24,859 nucleotides of DNA from an uncultured Collinsella sp. (GCA_902496775.1 CABVCF010000024.1:1-24859); one strand, 5' to 3'; shown: positions 15,243 through 23,565, numbered from the stretch's first letter. The notes: generated by a model not told the origin, from the letters alone. A program made the numbers and translations.

Positions 15243-16490
15243 CTACCGTTCGTTAATATAGGTACGGTGCGGAAACTCCAGACCAGGGAACAGCTTGCTC
15301 GTGAGCTCGCAGAAATAACCGTCCGTCATGCTCGCGATGTAATCCACCACGGCTTGATCCTTGTCGTCCTGCCAGTCATAGGTGCGGTCGTAGTAGGAAA
15401 GCTGCTGCTCTATGCGCGAAACATGGTGCTTAAAGATGTAAGAGGACTCGTCGCCTTCGTTTATATCCTGCAGGCAACGGTCGTAGAGCTTTTCGAAGGC
15501 CTCTCGCAGCTCCGCTTCGGAGTCGCCTTCGATACCGCCCTTGCTATAGATCTTCTCGTAGTTCTCGCGCTTGGCTCGGCGAATTTCCTCAAACAGGTCC
15601 TCGCTCATCTCGATACGCGGCTTACCATAGCTGTGCTCAACGATATCGATGGAGGCATGCGTGAGGATCCAACTGTTATAGGCACCGCCCCGGCCATCAT
15701 CAAAGGCGTCGGGTGACAGCAGGCCCGCCGCAATGGCGTCTTGGCGATCGCGCCCAACGTAGGCAAGGATATCCGAGATGCGAACCACGCAGCCCTCGAG
15801 CGTCATGGGACGCAGATGCTCAATTGCGCTATAGCCCGTGGCGATGCAGTCCTCGACCGCCTGATCGAACTGGTCAAAGGAGCTCATGTCCGAGAGCTCA
15901 AACACGCGTTGCTCGTACTCGCCGTTATGGCACAGCACGCCATCAAGCGTCTGGAACGACACGTTGCGGCCATACAGCGCATCGAGCACGCGGACCGACT
16001 GCACGTTATGGAAAAAGTAGCGACCCGTGCGCTCGTGGTAAATATTGTTGAGAAAGCGCTCACCGGCATGGCCAAAGGGTGTGTGTCCCAAGTCGTGACC
16101 GAGGCCAATCGCTTCGATCAGATCGCAGTTAAGCCCCAAGGCGCGACCGATATCGCGTGCGATGCGCGATACAAGCTGCACGTGCAGGCCGCGGCGGGAC
16201 AGATCATCATTGCTGCGAAAACTGAAGACCTGCGTTTTGCCTGCATAACGCGTGTATGCCGGAAGATGAAGAATCTTTTCGGTATCGCGCATAAACGCCG
16301 GACGCATAAGCGTGCCTTTATCCGCAGCGCGATCAATACGACGAATGACCTGGTCGTCGTTGCAACGATACGGGTTGACGGCACCCGAAGCACGATCGGC
16401 AGAAATGCGCTCGACAAGTTCGGGCGACAGCGCCGAGGGGATACGGTCCATGCGCGCCTTAATGACGGCCGTTTCTTGATTAGTTGCCAT
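15243..16490 (-). CDS. dGTPase-like HD-domain deoxynucleoside triphosphate triphosphohydrolase
   Basis: The 415-residue protein carries the HD-domain metal site: H103 (GLHVQLVSRIARDIG), H132-D133 (GLGHDLGHTPFGHAGE), and a later aspartate in VRISDILAYVGRDRQDA. The upstream AGKTQVFSFRSNDDLSRR and the R-P-A-F-x-R-D-x-x-x-I-L-H stretch also match dGTPase-type enzymes, which hydrolyse dNTPs to deoxynucleoside and triphosphate. The ATG at 16490 has AAGGAG 6 bases upstream, a near-perfect site, so the longer frame to 16517 was rejected. It follows the prepilin peptidase by 31 bases. Confidence 0.9.
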   Translation of the reverse strand: MATNQETAVIKARMDRIPSALSPELVERISADRASGAVNPYRCNDDQVIRRIDRAADKGTLMRPAFMRDTEKILHLPAYTRYAGKTQVFSFRSNDDLSRRGLHVQLVSRIARDIGRALGLNCDLIEAIGLGHDLGHTPFGHAGERFLNNIYHERTGRYFFHNVQSVRVLDALYGRNVSFQTLDGVLCHNGEYEQRVFELSDMSSFDQFDQAVEDCIATGYSAIEHLRPMTLEGCVVRISDILAYVGRDRQDAIAAGLLSPDAFDDGRGGAYNSWILTHASIDIVEHSYGKPRIEMSEDLFEEIRRAKRENYEKIYSKGGIEGDSEAELREAFEKLYDRCLQDINEGDESSYIFKHHVSRIEQQLSYYDRTYDWQDDKDQAVVDYIASMTDGYFCELTSKLFPGLEFPHRTYINER

Positions 16491-16521
16491 GGCATGCTCC
16501 TTAAGAAGGATGCGCAATCGG

Positions 16522-16944
16522 TTACAATGTGCAGCTCACGACCTCGATTATGGCAAAAATCGGCACTAAAAACGGGAGCAATGGCAGGGAGCGCGATTTT
16601 GTGAAGAGGCAGGAGAGGGCAAGGACCAGGAGTGCAACGGCAAATGCCACGATGCCGCCCATAGGGTCGAGCGTGCAAAGCGCGAAGAGCGCCTTGACGT
16701 CCCCCATGCCAATGCCGGGGGCGTGACGAACACGACGCCAGAGTGACTCAGTAAGCACAAGGGCAAGGTAGACGATGACAGCAAGACCGGCGTGGTCAAG
16801 CGCCGTGGTAACGCCCTTGTCGAGCCAGACGCCTGCCAACGCCGCCACCGCACACGCGCCGGCAAGCTCATTGGGAAAGCGTCGCTCACGGGCATCAATC
16901 ACCGCACCGGCAAAGATGCAAATCCAAAATGGGATGTAGGACAT
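16522..16944 (-). CDS. Short A24 prepilin-type peptidase
   Basis: The 140-residue protein has several membrane helices and the two catalytic aspartates of type IV prepilin peptidases: D17 in AVIDARERRFPNEL and D82 in GIGMGDVKAL (GxGD). It lacks the N-terminal cytoplasmic zinc/methylase domain of PilD, so it is the short A24A form. These enzymes cleave prepilin-like leader peptides at the membrane. The ATG at 16944 has GGAGGTG 4 bases upstream. No pilin or pilus-assembly genes are in this window, so its substrates must be encoded elsewhere. It lies just after the terminator hairpin at 16977-17017. Confidence 0.8.
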   Translation of the reverse strand: MSYIPFWICIFAGAVIDARERRFPNELAGACAVAALAGVWLDKGVTTALDHAGLAVIVYLALVLTESLWRRVRHAPGIGMGDVKALFALCTLDPMGGIVAFAVALLVLALSCLFTKSRSLPLLPFLVPIFAIIEVVSCTL

Positions 16945-16971
16945 CGTGCACCTCCATGGACAGCTGCTCAA

Positions 16972-17017
16972 ACGCAAAAACCACCACAAAGGTGCCTGTC
17001 CCCTTTGTGGTGGTTTT
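16972..17017 (-). terminator. Strong hairpin terminator after the GT2 gene; also a dispersed palindrome
   Basis: Arms 17002-17017 and 16977-16992 pair perfectly over 16 bases (AAAACCACCACAAAGG on one side) around a 9-base loop. On the minus strand a run of T follows. It starts 9 bases after the glycosyltransferase stop. A 22-base part (16996-17017) recurs as its reverse complement at 24784-24805, so this is both a working terminator and a member of a repeat family. Confidence 0.82.
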
Positions 17018-17025
17018 GGTGGTGG

Positions 17026-18321
17026 TTATTTGGCGCCTTGCATGACCTCGTCGAGGGTAACGTTGACGGCATGCTGCGTCGGGACCCAGTCGACCTTCAG
17101 GAACAGGGCTGCCACCGTGATGGGAATATAGCTGAACATAAAGATCGGGAAGGTAAACAGGTTGGTCACCAAACGCCACTTTTGCGCGCAATGAATGTGC
17201 TTGTACTCGAAGATGGTCGTGAGTAGCGCCAGGATAAAGAAGGTCTGGTACATCATCACGAAGGTCATGATGAGCGAGGCGGCACAAGCCTGCATCTCGA
17301 CCTCGGTGGCCAAGAAGCCGTGCGAAAGCCCGCCCACGATGAGGAAGGTCGCGTTGGCGAGCATGGAGATCAGGGACAGCAGCATACCCGGAGCGATGGT
17401 CATAAACATGTCATAAGCGGCAAAGCGATGATAGCGGAAGGTCGACTTGACCAAGTGCTTACCATAAGTAAAGAACACCTGGTAGAAGCCCTTGGTCCAG
17501 CGCATGCGCTGTTTCCAGGACGCCTTAAACGTCACGGGCTGCTCGTCAAAGAACTCCGCCGGCGCATAGCCAATGCGAATGCCGTGAATGGCACAGAACG
17601 TGGTGAACTGGATGTCCTCGGTAAGTGTATGGAACTGCCAGCCGTGCATGCCCTCGATAACACTGGCGGAGATGAGGTAACCCGAACCCGAGACAGCGCA
17701 GGACGTCTTGCAGATATTGCGCGCGTTGTTGAGAAAGCGCGCCTCACGCAGATACCAGGTGGCGTTGGCCGCAGAGATCCACGAGCTGCCAAAGTTCTTA
17801 GAGTTGCGATAGCTCGTGACCACATGGAAACCCTGGTCAAAGGCATCATTCATCTTGGAGACGTAATCGCGGGAGATAACGTTGTCGGCATCGAAGATGA
17901 AGTAGCCCTCAAACGTGTCGGGATACTCGTTGAGAATGCGATCGAAACCAAAGTCCATGACCCAGCTCTTGCCCTTGCGGGCCAGGTCATTGCGCTCGTA
18001 AACAATGGCACCGGCCTCGCGCGCGAGCTGCGCCGTATTGTCGGTGCAGGCGTCGGCAACGACAAAGACCTCGATGAGCTCGGACGGATAGTCCTGGTCC
18101 TTGATGGAGCGAACGAGGTTGGCGATCACGGCCTCCTCGTTATGTGCCGCAATAAAGAAGGCATAGCGGTGGAGTTTTTTGGCCTTGGGAGGCGCGACTT
18201 CGCCACGAAGAGCGCCGATGACAAAGAAGACCACCTGGTACAGAAAGCAGACCGTGAGCAGCGTGACGACAATCTGGTTGAAGATCACGATGGGCGTGTT
18301 GGTTTGTAAAAAGGCGAGCAT
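17026..18321 (-). CDS. Membrane GT2 glycosyltransferase (processive type)
   Basis: The 431-residue protein has an N-terminal membrane helix (about 12-36). A GT-A catalytic domain follows, with D90 (VVADACTDNT), the metal-binding FIFDADNV (142-148), the catalytic TED (234-236) and QRMRW (271-275), the Q-x-x-R-W motif of processive synthases. At least three C-terminal helices span about 306-410. These are marks of polysaccharide synthases such as poly-GlcNAc or cellulose-type enzymes. The product is unknown, as no accessory gene is next to it. The ATG at 18321 has GGGAG 5 bases upstream. It lies 82 bases after rluD and appears to be a single-gene unit or the end of the lspA-rluD run. Confidence 0.88.
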   Translation of the reverse strand: MLAFLQTNTPIVIFNQIVVTLLTVCFLYQVVFFVIGALRGEVAPPKAKKLHRYAFFIAAHNEEAVIANLVRSIKDQDYPSELIEVFVVADACTDNTAQLAREAGAIVYERNDLARKGKSWVMDFGFDRILNEYPDTFEGYFIFDADNVISRDYVSKMNDAFDQGFHVVTSYRNSKNFGSSWISAANATWYLREARFLNNARNICKTSCAVSGSGYLISASVIEGMHGWQFHTLTEDIQFTTFCAIHGIRIGYAPAEFFDEQPVTFKASWKQRMRWTKGFYQVFFTYGKHLVKSTFRYHRFAAYDMFMTIAPGMLLSLISMLANATFLIVGGLSHGFLATEVEMQACAASLIMTFVMMYQTFFILALLTTIFEYKHIHCAQKWRLVTNLFTFPIFMFSYIPITVAALFLKVDWVPTQHAVNVTLDEVMQGAK

Positions 18322-18358
18322 GCAGGCTCCCAGGAACGCGTTACGTAAACAATCGTAT

Positions 18359-18385
18359 ATCTTACCGCAGGCTTACCGAGTTCAA
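18359..18385 (-). promoter_or_regulatory. Weak candidate promoter for the GT2 gene
   Basis: TTGAAC (18385-18380), with five consensus matches, precedes TAAGAT (18364-18359) by a short 15-base spacer on the minus strand. It lies between rluD and the GT2 gene. Confidence 0.3.
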
Positions 18386-18403
18386 GAAACCACCTAATAC
18401 CGG

Positions 18404-19417
18404 CTAGGCTTCGAGAAGACCGAGCTGCGGAACGATGTCGTCGCCGGCGGCGGTGCGGCCAAGCGAGCGCGGGGCCAGGTCGTCAAGAACCGCAGCGAGA
18501 TCCCACGGCAGCTCGTCGCGGCATTCGATGCGCTCGCCCGTCACGGGATGGTCGAATGCGACGCGCCAGGAATGAAGGAATTGCCTGGTCAGACCCTGAT
18601 CGGCGCGTGCATCGCACTTGCCGTAGAGTGGATCGCCCACGCAGGCGTGGTTGATATGGCGCATATGCACACGAATCTGATGCGTGCGGCCCGTAAACAG
18701 GTGGCACTCGACGAGCGTATAGCCGTCGTCAAAACGCGTGGAATCGAAGCGCTCGAGGACCTTAAAGGTCGTAATGGCCTGGCGCGCGAAAGGGTCGTCC
18801 GAAACCGCCATCTTGACACGGTCGCGCGTCGATCGGGCAATGCCGGTGTTGATGGTGCCCTCGTCCATGGCGATATGACCGTGAACAAGTGTGATATAGC
18901 GACGGTCGAGCGTGCGCGTGCGGATAAGATTTTGAAGCGCGCGTTGGGTGTCGTCGTCTTTTGCCGCGAGCATAAGGCCCGAGGTATCGCGATCCAGGCG
19001 ATGCACGATGCCGGGGCGGTCCTCGCCCTGCACGGTGCCCAGATGGTCGCTACCGCAGTGATAGACCAGGGCATTCGCGAGCGTACCGCTCTCATGACCA
19101 TGCGCAGGATGGCACACCAGGCCGCGCTGCTTGGAGAGCACGATAAGGTAGTCGTCCTCATAGCGGATATCGAGGGGAATGGCCTCGGGAATCACGTCGG
19201 TCGGGTCGTGCGGCTCGGGCAGGTCGACCGAAATACGGTCGCCGGCTCGCACGGCGTACTTTTTGGACAGGCAGGTCTCGCCATTGACGGCAACAGCGCC
19301 CCCCTCGATCAGATGCGCGCAGGCAGAACGCGTAGGACAGCCGTCATTGGCGCCCAGATAGGCGTCAAGACGCTGACCAGCGGCATCGTCGGCAACAAGG
19401 ATATGAATGTCGGCCAT
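18404..19417 (-). CDS. rluD: RluA/RluD-family 23S rRNA pseudouridine synthase
   Basis: The 337-residue protein has an N-terminal S4 RNA-binding domain (about 13-65; QRLDAYLGANDG to YAVRAGDRISVDL). The pseudouridine synthase domain has the signature HRLDRDTSGLMLAAK, with catalytic D142, and later GRTHQIRVHMRHINHACVGDPLYG. Family members isomerise uridines in helix 69 and elsewhere of 23S rRNA. The RluD assignment over RluA or RluC rests on the S4 domain and length. The start ATG overlaps the lspA TAA by one base (TAATG), so the two genes are coupled. The lspA-rluD pair is common in Gram-positive bacteria. Confidence 0.92.
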   Translation of the reverse strand: MADIHILVADDAAGQRLDAYLGANDGCPTRSACAHLIEGGAVAVNGETCLSKKYAVRAGDRISVDLPEPHDPTDVIPEAIPLDIRYEDDYLIVLSKQRGLVCHPAHGHESGTLANALVYHCGSDHLGTVQGEDRPGIVHRLDRDTSGLMLAAKDDDTQRALQNLIRTRTLDRRYITLVHGHIAMDEGTINTGIARSTRDRVKMAVSDDPFARQAITTFKVLERFDSTRFDDGYTLVECHLFTGRTHQIRVHMRHINHACVGDPLYGKCDARADQGLTRQFLHSWRVAFDHPVTGERIECRDELPWDLAAVLDDLAPRSLGRTAAGDDIVPQLGLLEA

Positions 19418-20016
19418 TAGCGCTCGTTCCTTTCGCGAATTTTGCGGGCACGCTCCCCGCGTTGCTGGGCCTTGCGCTTAGCGCGGGCCTCGTCACGGGC
19501 GTTAAGCTCGGCGGTCGCATCGACCTCACGGGCAGCGGGGCTCAAGAACATGTAGCCGAAGAGGGCGAGCACGACACCCAAGGTAATGCCGATATCGGCC
19601 ACGTTGAAGACGGGGAAGTCAATGAAGGTGGTGGCAATAAAATCGGTCACGAAGCCAAAGGCCAAACGATCGATAGCGTTGCCGATAGCACCGCCCGCAA
19701 CCATCGCCATGCCCACAACCTCAAGATGGGCGAGCTGGGGTGCACGAACGAGGTACACGGCAATAGCGATAATGACCGCCAACGCCAGCACGGCAAACGC
19801 GATGCCATGCCCCTCGCCCATACTAAAGGCAGCACCGATATTGCGGACAAACATAAAGTCGATGACACCGGGGATGACAGTCACATGCAAAGCTTCGCCC
19901 ACGGCACGAACCGCAAGCTTGGTCAGCTGGTCAACAAGCAGCACAACGAGCGCTACCCCACCAGCAACACCCAACCGCCAACGCAAAGGCGGCGTCATAT
20001 CCCCAGCACGACCCAA
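19417..20016 (-). CDS. lspA: Lipoprotein signal peptidase (signal peptidase II)
   Basis: The 199-residue protein has four membrane helices and the conserved LspA sites: VDQLTK, FVRNIGAAFSMG, the catalytic D116 (GNAIDRLAFGFVTDF) and D141 (FNVADIGIT). It cuts the signal peptide from prolipoproteins before the lipidated cysteine. A roughly 40-residue basic tail (ARDEARAKRKAQQRGERARK) extends past the usual end. The start is uncertain. The TTG at 20016 has GGGG 6 bases upstream, while the ATG at 19998 has a poorly spaced site, so I used the former. The gene follows the non-coding stretch at 20017-20410 and is coupled to rluD. Confidence 0.92.
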   Translation of the reverse strand: MGRAGDMTPPLRWRLGVAGGVALVVLLVDQLTKLAVRAVGEALHVTVIPGVIDFMFVRNIGAAFSMGEGHGIAFAVLALAVIIAIAVYLVRAPQLAHLEVVGMAMVAGGAIGNAIDRLAFGFVTDFIATTFIDFPVFNVADIGITLGVVLALFGYMFLSPAAREVDATAELNARDEARAKRKAQQRGERARKIRERNER

Positions 20017-20134
20017 ATCAATCCCCTACCCTCAAAAATCGAATTCCGCTTAATGTAAAGAACCATCTTATATTGCCACACACAGAACGCACGACATATC
20101 CACCAACGCAAGCGAAATAACCAGCTAAAAACGA
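20017..20134 (-). other. Leader/intergenic segment upstream of lspA
   Basis: This 118-base segment separates the ileS terminator from lspA. It contains a possible TATAAG -10 on the minus strand at 20072-20067, but no good -35 at the right distance, so I do not call a promoter. No credible protein-coding frame is present. Confidence 0.4.
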
Positions 20135-20165
20135 AAGCGGCATTCCGAAAAACAGAATGCCGCTT
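20125..20165 (-). terminator. Rho-independent terminator between ileS and lspA
   Basis: A perfect 11-base-pair stem (20155-20165 with 20135-20145, 9-base loop) is followed on the minus strand by TCGTTTTT. It lies about 245 bases after the ileS stop, with two structured elements between. Confidence 0.85.
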
Positions 20166-20186
20166 GAATGTGACACAGGTAGTCAT

Positions 20187-20230
20187 TAGGGACTTTCTTG
20201 TTTGACTAGTCGTTTAAGAACGTCCCCAAC
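20187..20230. repeat. REP-like hairpin with a palindromic loop
   Basis: On the minus strand TTGGGGACGTTCTT (20229-20216) pairs with AAGAAAGTCCCTAA (20200-20187) at all but one position, one of those a G-U. The loop contains the perfect palindrome GACTAGTC. The layout resembles short dispersed palindromes that I associate with Collinsella genomes; this is remembered resemblance, not a search result. Confidence 0.5.
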
Positions 20231-20254
20231 AACTAAACAATAGAAACGCCGCAT

Positions 20255-20413
20255 TACCGTCGCCAACAGCGAAAACGCCTCTAAGCGAGCAAGGTGACGT
20301 GAAAGAGGAGGGAAGCGTACTTTGGTACGCGACCGACGATTGAACGTCAGATTGCCGCTTAGGGGCGTTTGCAGCGTCGGTAGGTTACGGTGTTCTACGA
20401 ACGCCGTGACCTA
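20255..20413 (+). ncRNA. Nested-stem structured element, possible RNA or dispersed repeat
   Basis: The segment folds on itself at several levels. An outer 9-base helix has one mismatch (20255-20263/20374-20382). A 15-base helix follows (20273-20287/20356-20370), then TGACGT/ACGTCA (20295-20300/20344-20349), and an apical GCGTAC-TTTG-GTACGC (20315-20330). Next to it is a 15-pair hairpin with a 3-base loop (20381-20395/20399-20413), ending on the ileS stop codon. Its non-Watson-Crick pairs in the two 15-pair helices are all G-U if read from the plus strand, hence the strand given. No plus-strand promoter or T-tract is clear, so it may be a repeat element rather than an RNA gene. Confidence 0.4.
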
Positions 20414-23205
20414 CAAAGCGTCGGCGCAGCGCTTGCAAATATGCGCGTGGCCGTTGTACTCGCCGACGGTGGTGCGATAGTTCCAGCAACGGTCGCAGCA
20501 CTCGCCCTCGGCAGCCTCAATGGCAACGGAGAGCTCCTCGCCCTGGGTCAGCTCAACATCGGAGACGATGTAGAACTCGGCCAGGTCGACGGCCTTGTCG
20601 CCGGTCAGCAGCGCGTACATCTCGGCGGGAACGACCGCCTTGACGCGGACCTGCTGGTGAAGGTACCGGCGGAGCGGGCATCCTCAAGGGCCTTGGTCAC
20701 GGCGCTACGGAGCTCGAGCGAAGCCTCGAGCACGCCCTCAAACTCATTGGCCTCGTCAACCGTGATAGGCGACTTGTACCAATCGAGCAGCGCGGCGTAC
20801 TTCTGGTGATCGACGCAGCCGGCGGGAGCATAGGCCATGGCCTCGTCGACCGTGTAGGACAGGATCGGCTGCAGGTCGCGCATGAGCATCGAGAAGAGCT
20901 CGGCCAGCACGGTCTGGGCGCTGCGGCGCTCGAGCGAGCCGGGCTTGTCGCAGTACAGACGGTCCTTCAGGGCATCGAGGTACACGTTGGAGAGCTCGGT
21001 AACCACGAAGTCGTAGAGCGCACGGTAGGCACGCGGGAACTCGTAGCTGGCGTAGGCATCGTCGACCTCGGCCTGGACCTGGGTCAGGCGGGCAACCATG
21101 AGCTTGTCGAGCGGCAGCAGGTCGGCAAAGGCGACGCCGTCGGTCTCGGGCTCAAACTGACCCTCGAGCTCTGAGAGCAGGAAACGCAGCGTGTTGCGGA
21201 AACGACGATAGGCGTCGGACGTACGAGCAAGGATCTCGTGGTCGATGGACACGTCGGAGCTGGTATCGACGGATGCAACCCACAGACGGATGATGTCGGC
21301 GCCCATCTCGTCGCAGACCTTATTGGGGTCGATGACATTGCCGAGCGACTTGGACATCTTACGGCCCTGGCCGTCGAGGGTGAAGCCCTGCGAGACGACC
21401 GCCTTGTACGGAGCGTGGCCGTTGGCACCCACCGAGGTGAGCAGCGAGCTCTGGAACCAACCGCGGTGCTGGTCGGAGCCCTCGAGGTACACATCCGCCG
21501 GATACTCCAGCTCGGGACGGTACTCGCAGACGGCCTTCCAAGACACGCCGGAGTCCCACCACACGTCGAGGATGTCCTTATCGGCCTTGAGGTGATGGCC
21601 GCCGCACTTGGGGCAGACGCAAGCCTCGCCCAGGTAGCTCTCGGGAGCGTCGGTGAACCAGGCGTCGGAACCCTTCTCGTGGAAGAGCTTGATGACGGCG
21701 TCGAGCGTGGCGTCGTTCATGACCTTCTCGCCGCAGTCGGCGCAAGTGTAGCTGGGGATAGGCACGCCCCAGTTGCGCTGACGGCTGATGCACCAGTCGG
21801 GACGCTGCTCGACCATGGCGCCGATGCGGTTAGCCGCATGGGCCGGATACCACTTGACGTTCTCGCGGACCTCTTTGCCAGCCTGCTCGCGCAAACCGGT
21901 CTTGTCCATCGAGACAAACCACTGGTCGGTAGCGCGGAAGAGCACCGGGCGCTTGCAGCGCCAGCAGTGCGGATAGCTGTGCGTGATCTTCTTCTCGAGG
22001 ACCAGGGTGCCGCGCTCGCGCAGGAACTCGATAATGTGCGGGTTGGCCTCATCGGTGTCCATACCGCTGAAGGGGCCACCGGTGCCAAACTCCTCACCGG
22101 TGTAGAACTTGCCGTCGTCATCGACCGGCATACAGATGTCGGTGATGCCCTCCTTGAGGCAGGCAAAGTAGTCGTCGACGCCGTGACCGGGCGAGTTGTG
22201 GACGATACCGGTACCGTCATCAACACCGACGTAATCGGCCAGCAGCGCCACGCCCTCGACACCGTCAAAGATCGGCTGCTTGTAGTGGATATGATGGAAG
22301 GTCTCGGCGGGAACCACGTAGGGCTTGCCGTCGACCATGACCGGGGTGTACTCCCAGCCAAACTCCTCGCAGCACTTGGGAGCCAGGTCCTCGAGCATGA
22401 CCTCGGCACGGCCATCGTGCTCAACAGCGACATAGGCGGCGCCGGGTTTGAGGGAAACTGCCTGGTCGGAGGGGATGGTCCACGGCGTGGTCGTCCAGAT
22501 GATGAAGTCAACCGGGCCGTCGAAGTTCTCGAGGCCGGCGGGCTTGGAGGTCATCTCGAAGCGCACGAAGATGGACGGACTCGTCTCGTCGGAGTACTCA
22601 ATCTCAGCCTCGGCGAGTGCGGTGTGGCAGTGCTTGCACCAGTGGACGGGCTTATGGCCGCGATAGATCATGCCCTTGTCGAACATGGCCTTGAAGACCT
22701 CGATGTCGGCGGCGTCATGCTGGTGATAGAGCGTCAGATACGGGTTATCCCAGTCGCCGAGCACGCCCAGGCGACGGAAGCCGGCCTTCTGCAGCTCGAT
22801 GTTCTCGACGGCGAACTTGTTGCACAGCTCGCGGATCTTAGCCGTGGAGGTCTGGTTGAACTTCTCGGTGCCGAGCTTCTCCTCGACCTTGTGCTCAATC
22901 GGCTGACCGTGGCAGTCCCAACCGGGGACATAGGGAACTTCGCAGCCCTGCATCATCCAGTAACGGTTGATCATGTCCTTGGAAATCTTGTTCATGGCGT
23001 GGCCGATGTGGATCGGGCCGTTGGCGTACGGAGGGCCGTCGTGCAGCACGAACTTCTTGTGACCCTCGTTCTTCTTTAGAACTTGCTCGTAGACCTTGTT
23101 GTCCTGCCAGTCCTTGAGTCGCTTGGGCTCGGACTTGGAAAGACCGGCACGCATGGGAAATCCGGTTTTGGGCAGATTCATCGTCTGCTTGTACTCGTTT
23201 GCCAC
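20411..23205 (-). CDS. ileS: Isoleucyl-tRNA synthetase, frame broken near the 3' end
   Basis: The gene encodes an IleRS of about 930 residues if the frame is joined. GPIHIGHAMN (class I HIGH, about residue 64), a CP1 editing domain with WTTTPWTIPSD, GRKMSKSLGN (KMSKS, about residue 617) and an anticodon-binding domain lie in one frame, from GTG 23205 (AAGGGG 4 bases upstream) to a stop at 20607-20605. The expected C-terminal zinc module, CDRCWNYRTTVG to CKRCADAL, lies in a second frame that overlaps it and ends at 20411. Homology passes from one frame to the other near 20650-20665. A net loss of one base (or 3n+1) would explain it. A sequencing or assembly error in an essential gene is the simplest reading; true mutation or frameshifting is possible. 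Upstream is a T-box. Confidence 0.9.
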
Positions 23206-23248
23206 GGTACCCCTTTCATGTCGTGGGCGCGCACGCCCGTTGGGCACC

Positions 23249-23285
23249 AAAAAAGCGCCCGTCCCTACAAGCTGGGACGAAGCGC
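23249..23285 (-). terminator. Intrinsic terminator of the ileS T-box leader
   Basis: On the minus strand GCGCTTCGTCCC (23285-23274) pairs with GGGACGGGCGC (23265-23255), with one U-G and one bulged U. The loop has 8 bases and TTTTTT follows. The alternative antiterminator uses the bases CCCAGCTT (23276-23269), half of which lie in this stem, so the two folds exclude each other. Confidence 0.8.
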
Positions 23286-23565
23286 CACAAAACAGGCAGT
23301 CTGCCCGTAAAAGCTCTTCGCTTAACCACCCAGCTTAGATGCCCTCGCCCGCGTATTCGCGCGGTCGCATCCGTTACTCGGCTGGCCTGTATCGACGACC
23401 ATCTCGGCGATGTCTACTAAGACGTGCCTGAGCGGTACGTCCGTTGGGACCGCAGCTCCGGGGTGATTTTCATCGGTCGCATGCACGGGATCTCAGCGCT
23501 CCCCGCTCTCTGTAGCATGCGGACGGCCGACTACTCGTCCCCATCAACGCTTATGCGGAGTATGC
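23249..23565 (-). promoter_or_regulatory. T-box riboswitch for ileS (Ile specifier AUC)
   Basis: The 486-base gap before ileS holds a T-box leader read on the minus strand. A stem I contains GACGAGTAG and an AGAGAGCGGGG motif (23513-23501), with CATGC/GCATG helix arms. An AUC codon (23467-23465) sits in GAAAATCACC at the specifier position, so uncharged tRNA-Ile is sensed. The T-box core is GGGTGGTTAAGCG (23331-23319), with UGGU able to pair with the tRNA end ACCA. AAGCTGGG (23336-23329) complements CCCAGCTT (23276-23269) perfectly, making an antiterminator that competes with the terminator. Low charged tRNA-Ile should allow readthrough into ileS. The usual ACC after UGGN is replaced by TAA. 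Confidence 0.85.

Noticed and set aside
15236..15260. Small hairpin ACGAAC-GGTA-GTTCGT at the end of the HD hydrolase gene as a terminator
   Set aside because: The perfect stem is only 6 pairs, includes the stop codon, and has no T-run.
19995..20186. 63-codon minus-strand frame upstream of lspA
   Set aside because: It overlaps the ileS terminator and the lspA start, has no ribosome binding site and no recognisable sequence.
21238..23079. 613-codon open frame on the plus strand opposite ileS
   Set aside because: It is the antisense shadow of conserved IleRS sequence, with no family resemblance.
23443..23456. GTTGGGACCGCAGC read on the plus strand as a T-box core for the dehydrogenase gene
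   Set aside because: It lies in stem I of the minus-strand ileS T-box, pairs with the GGGAC arm there, and has no plus-strand terminator after it.
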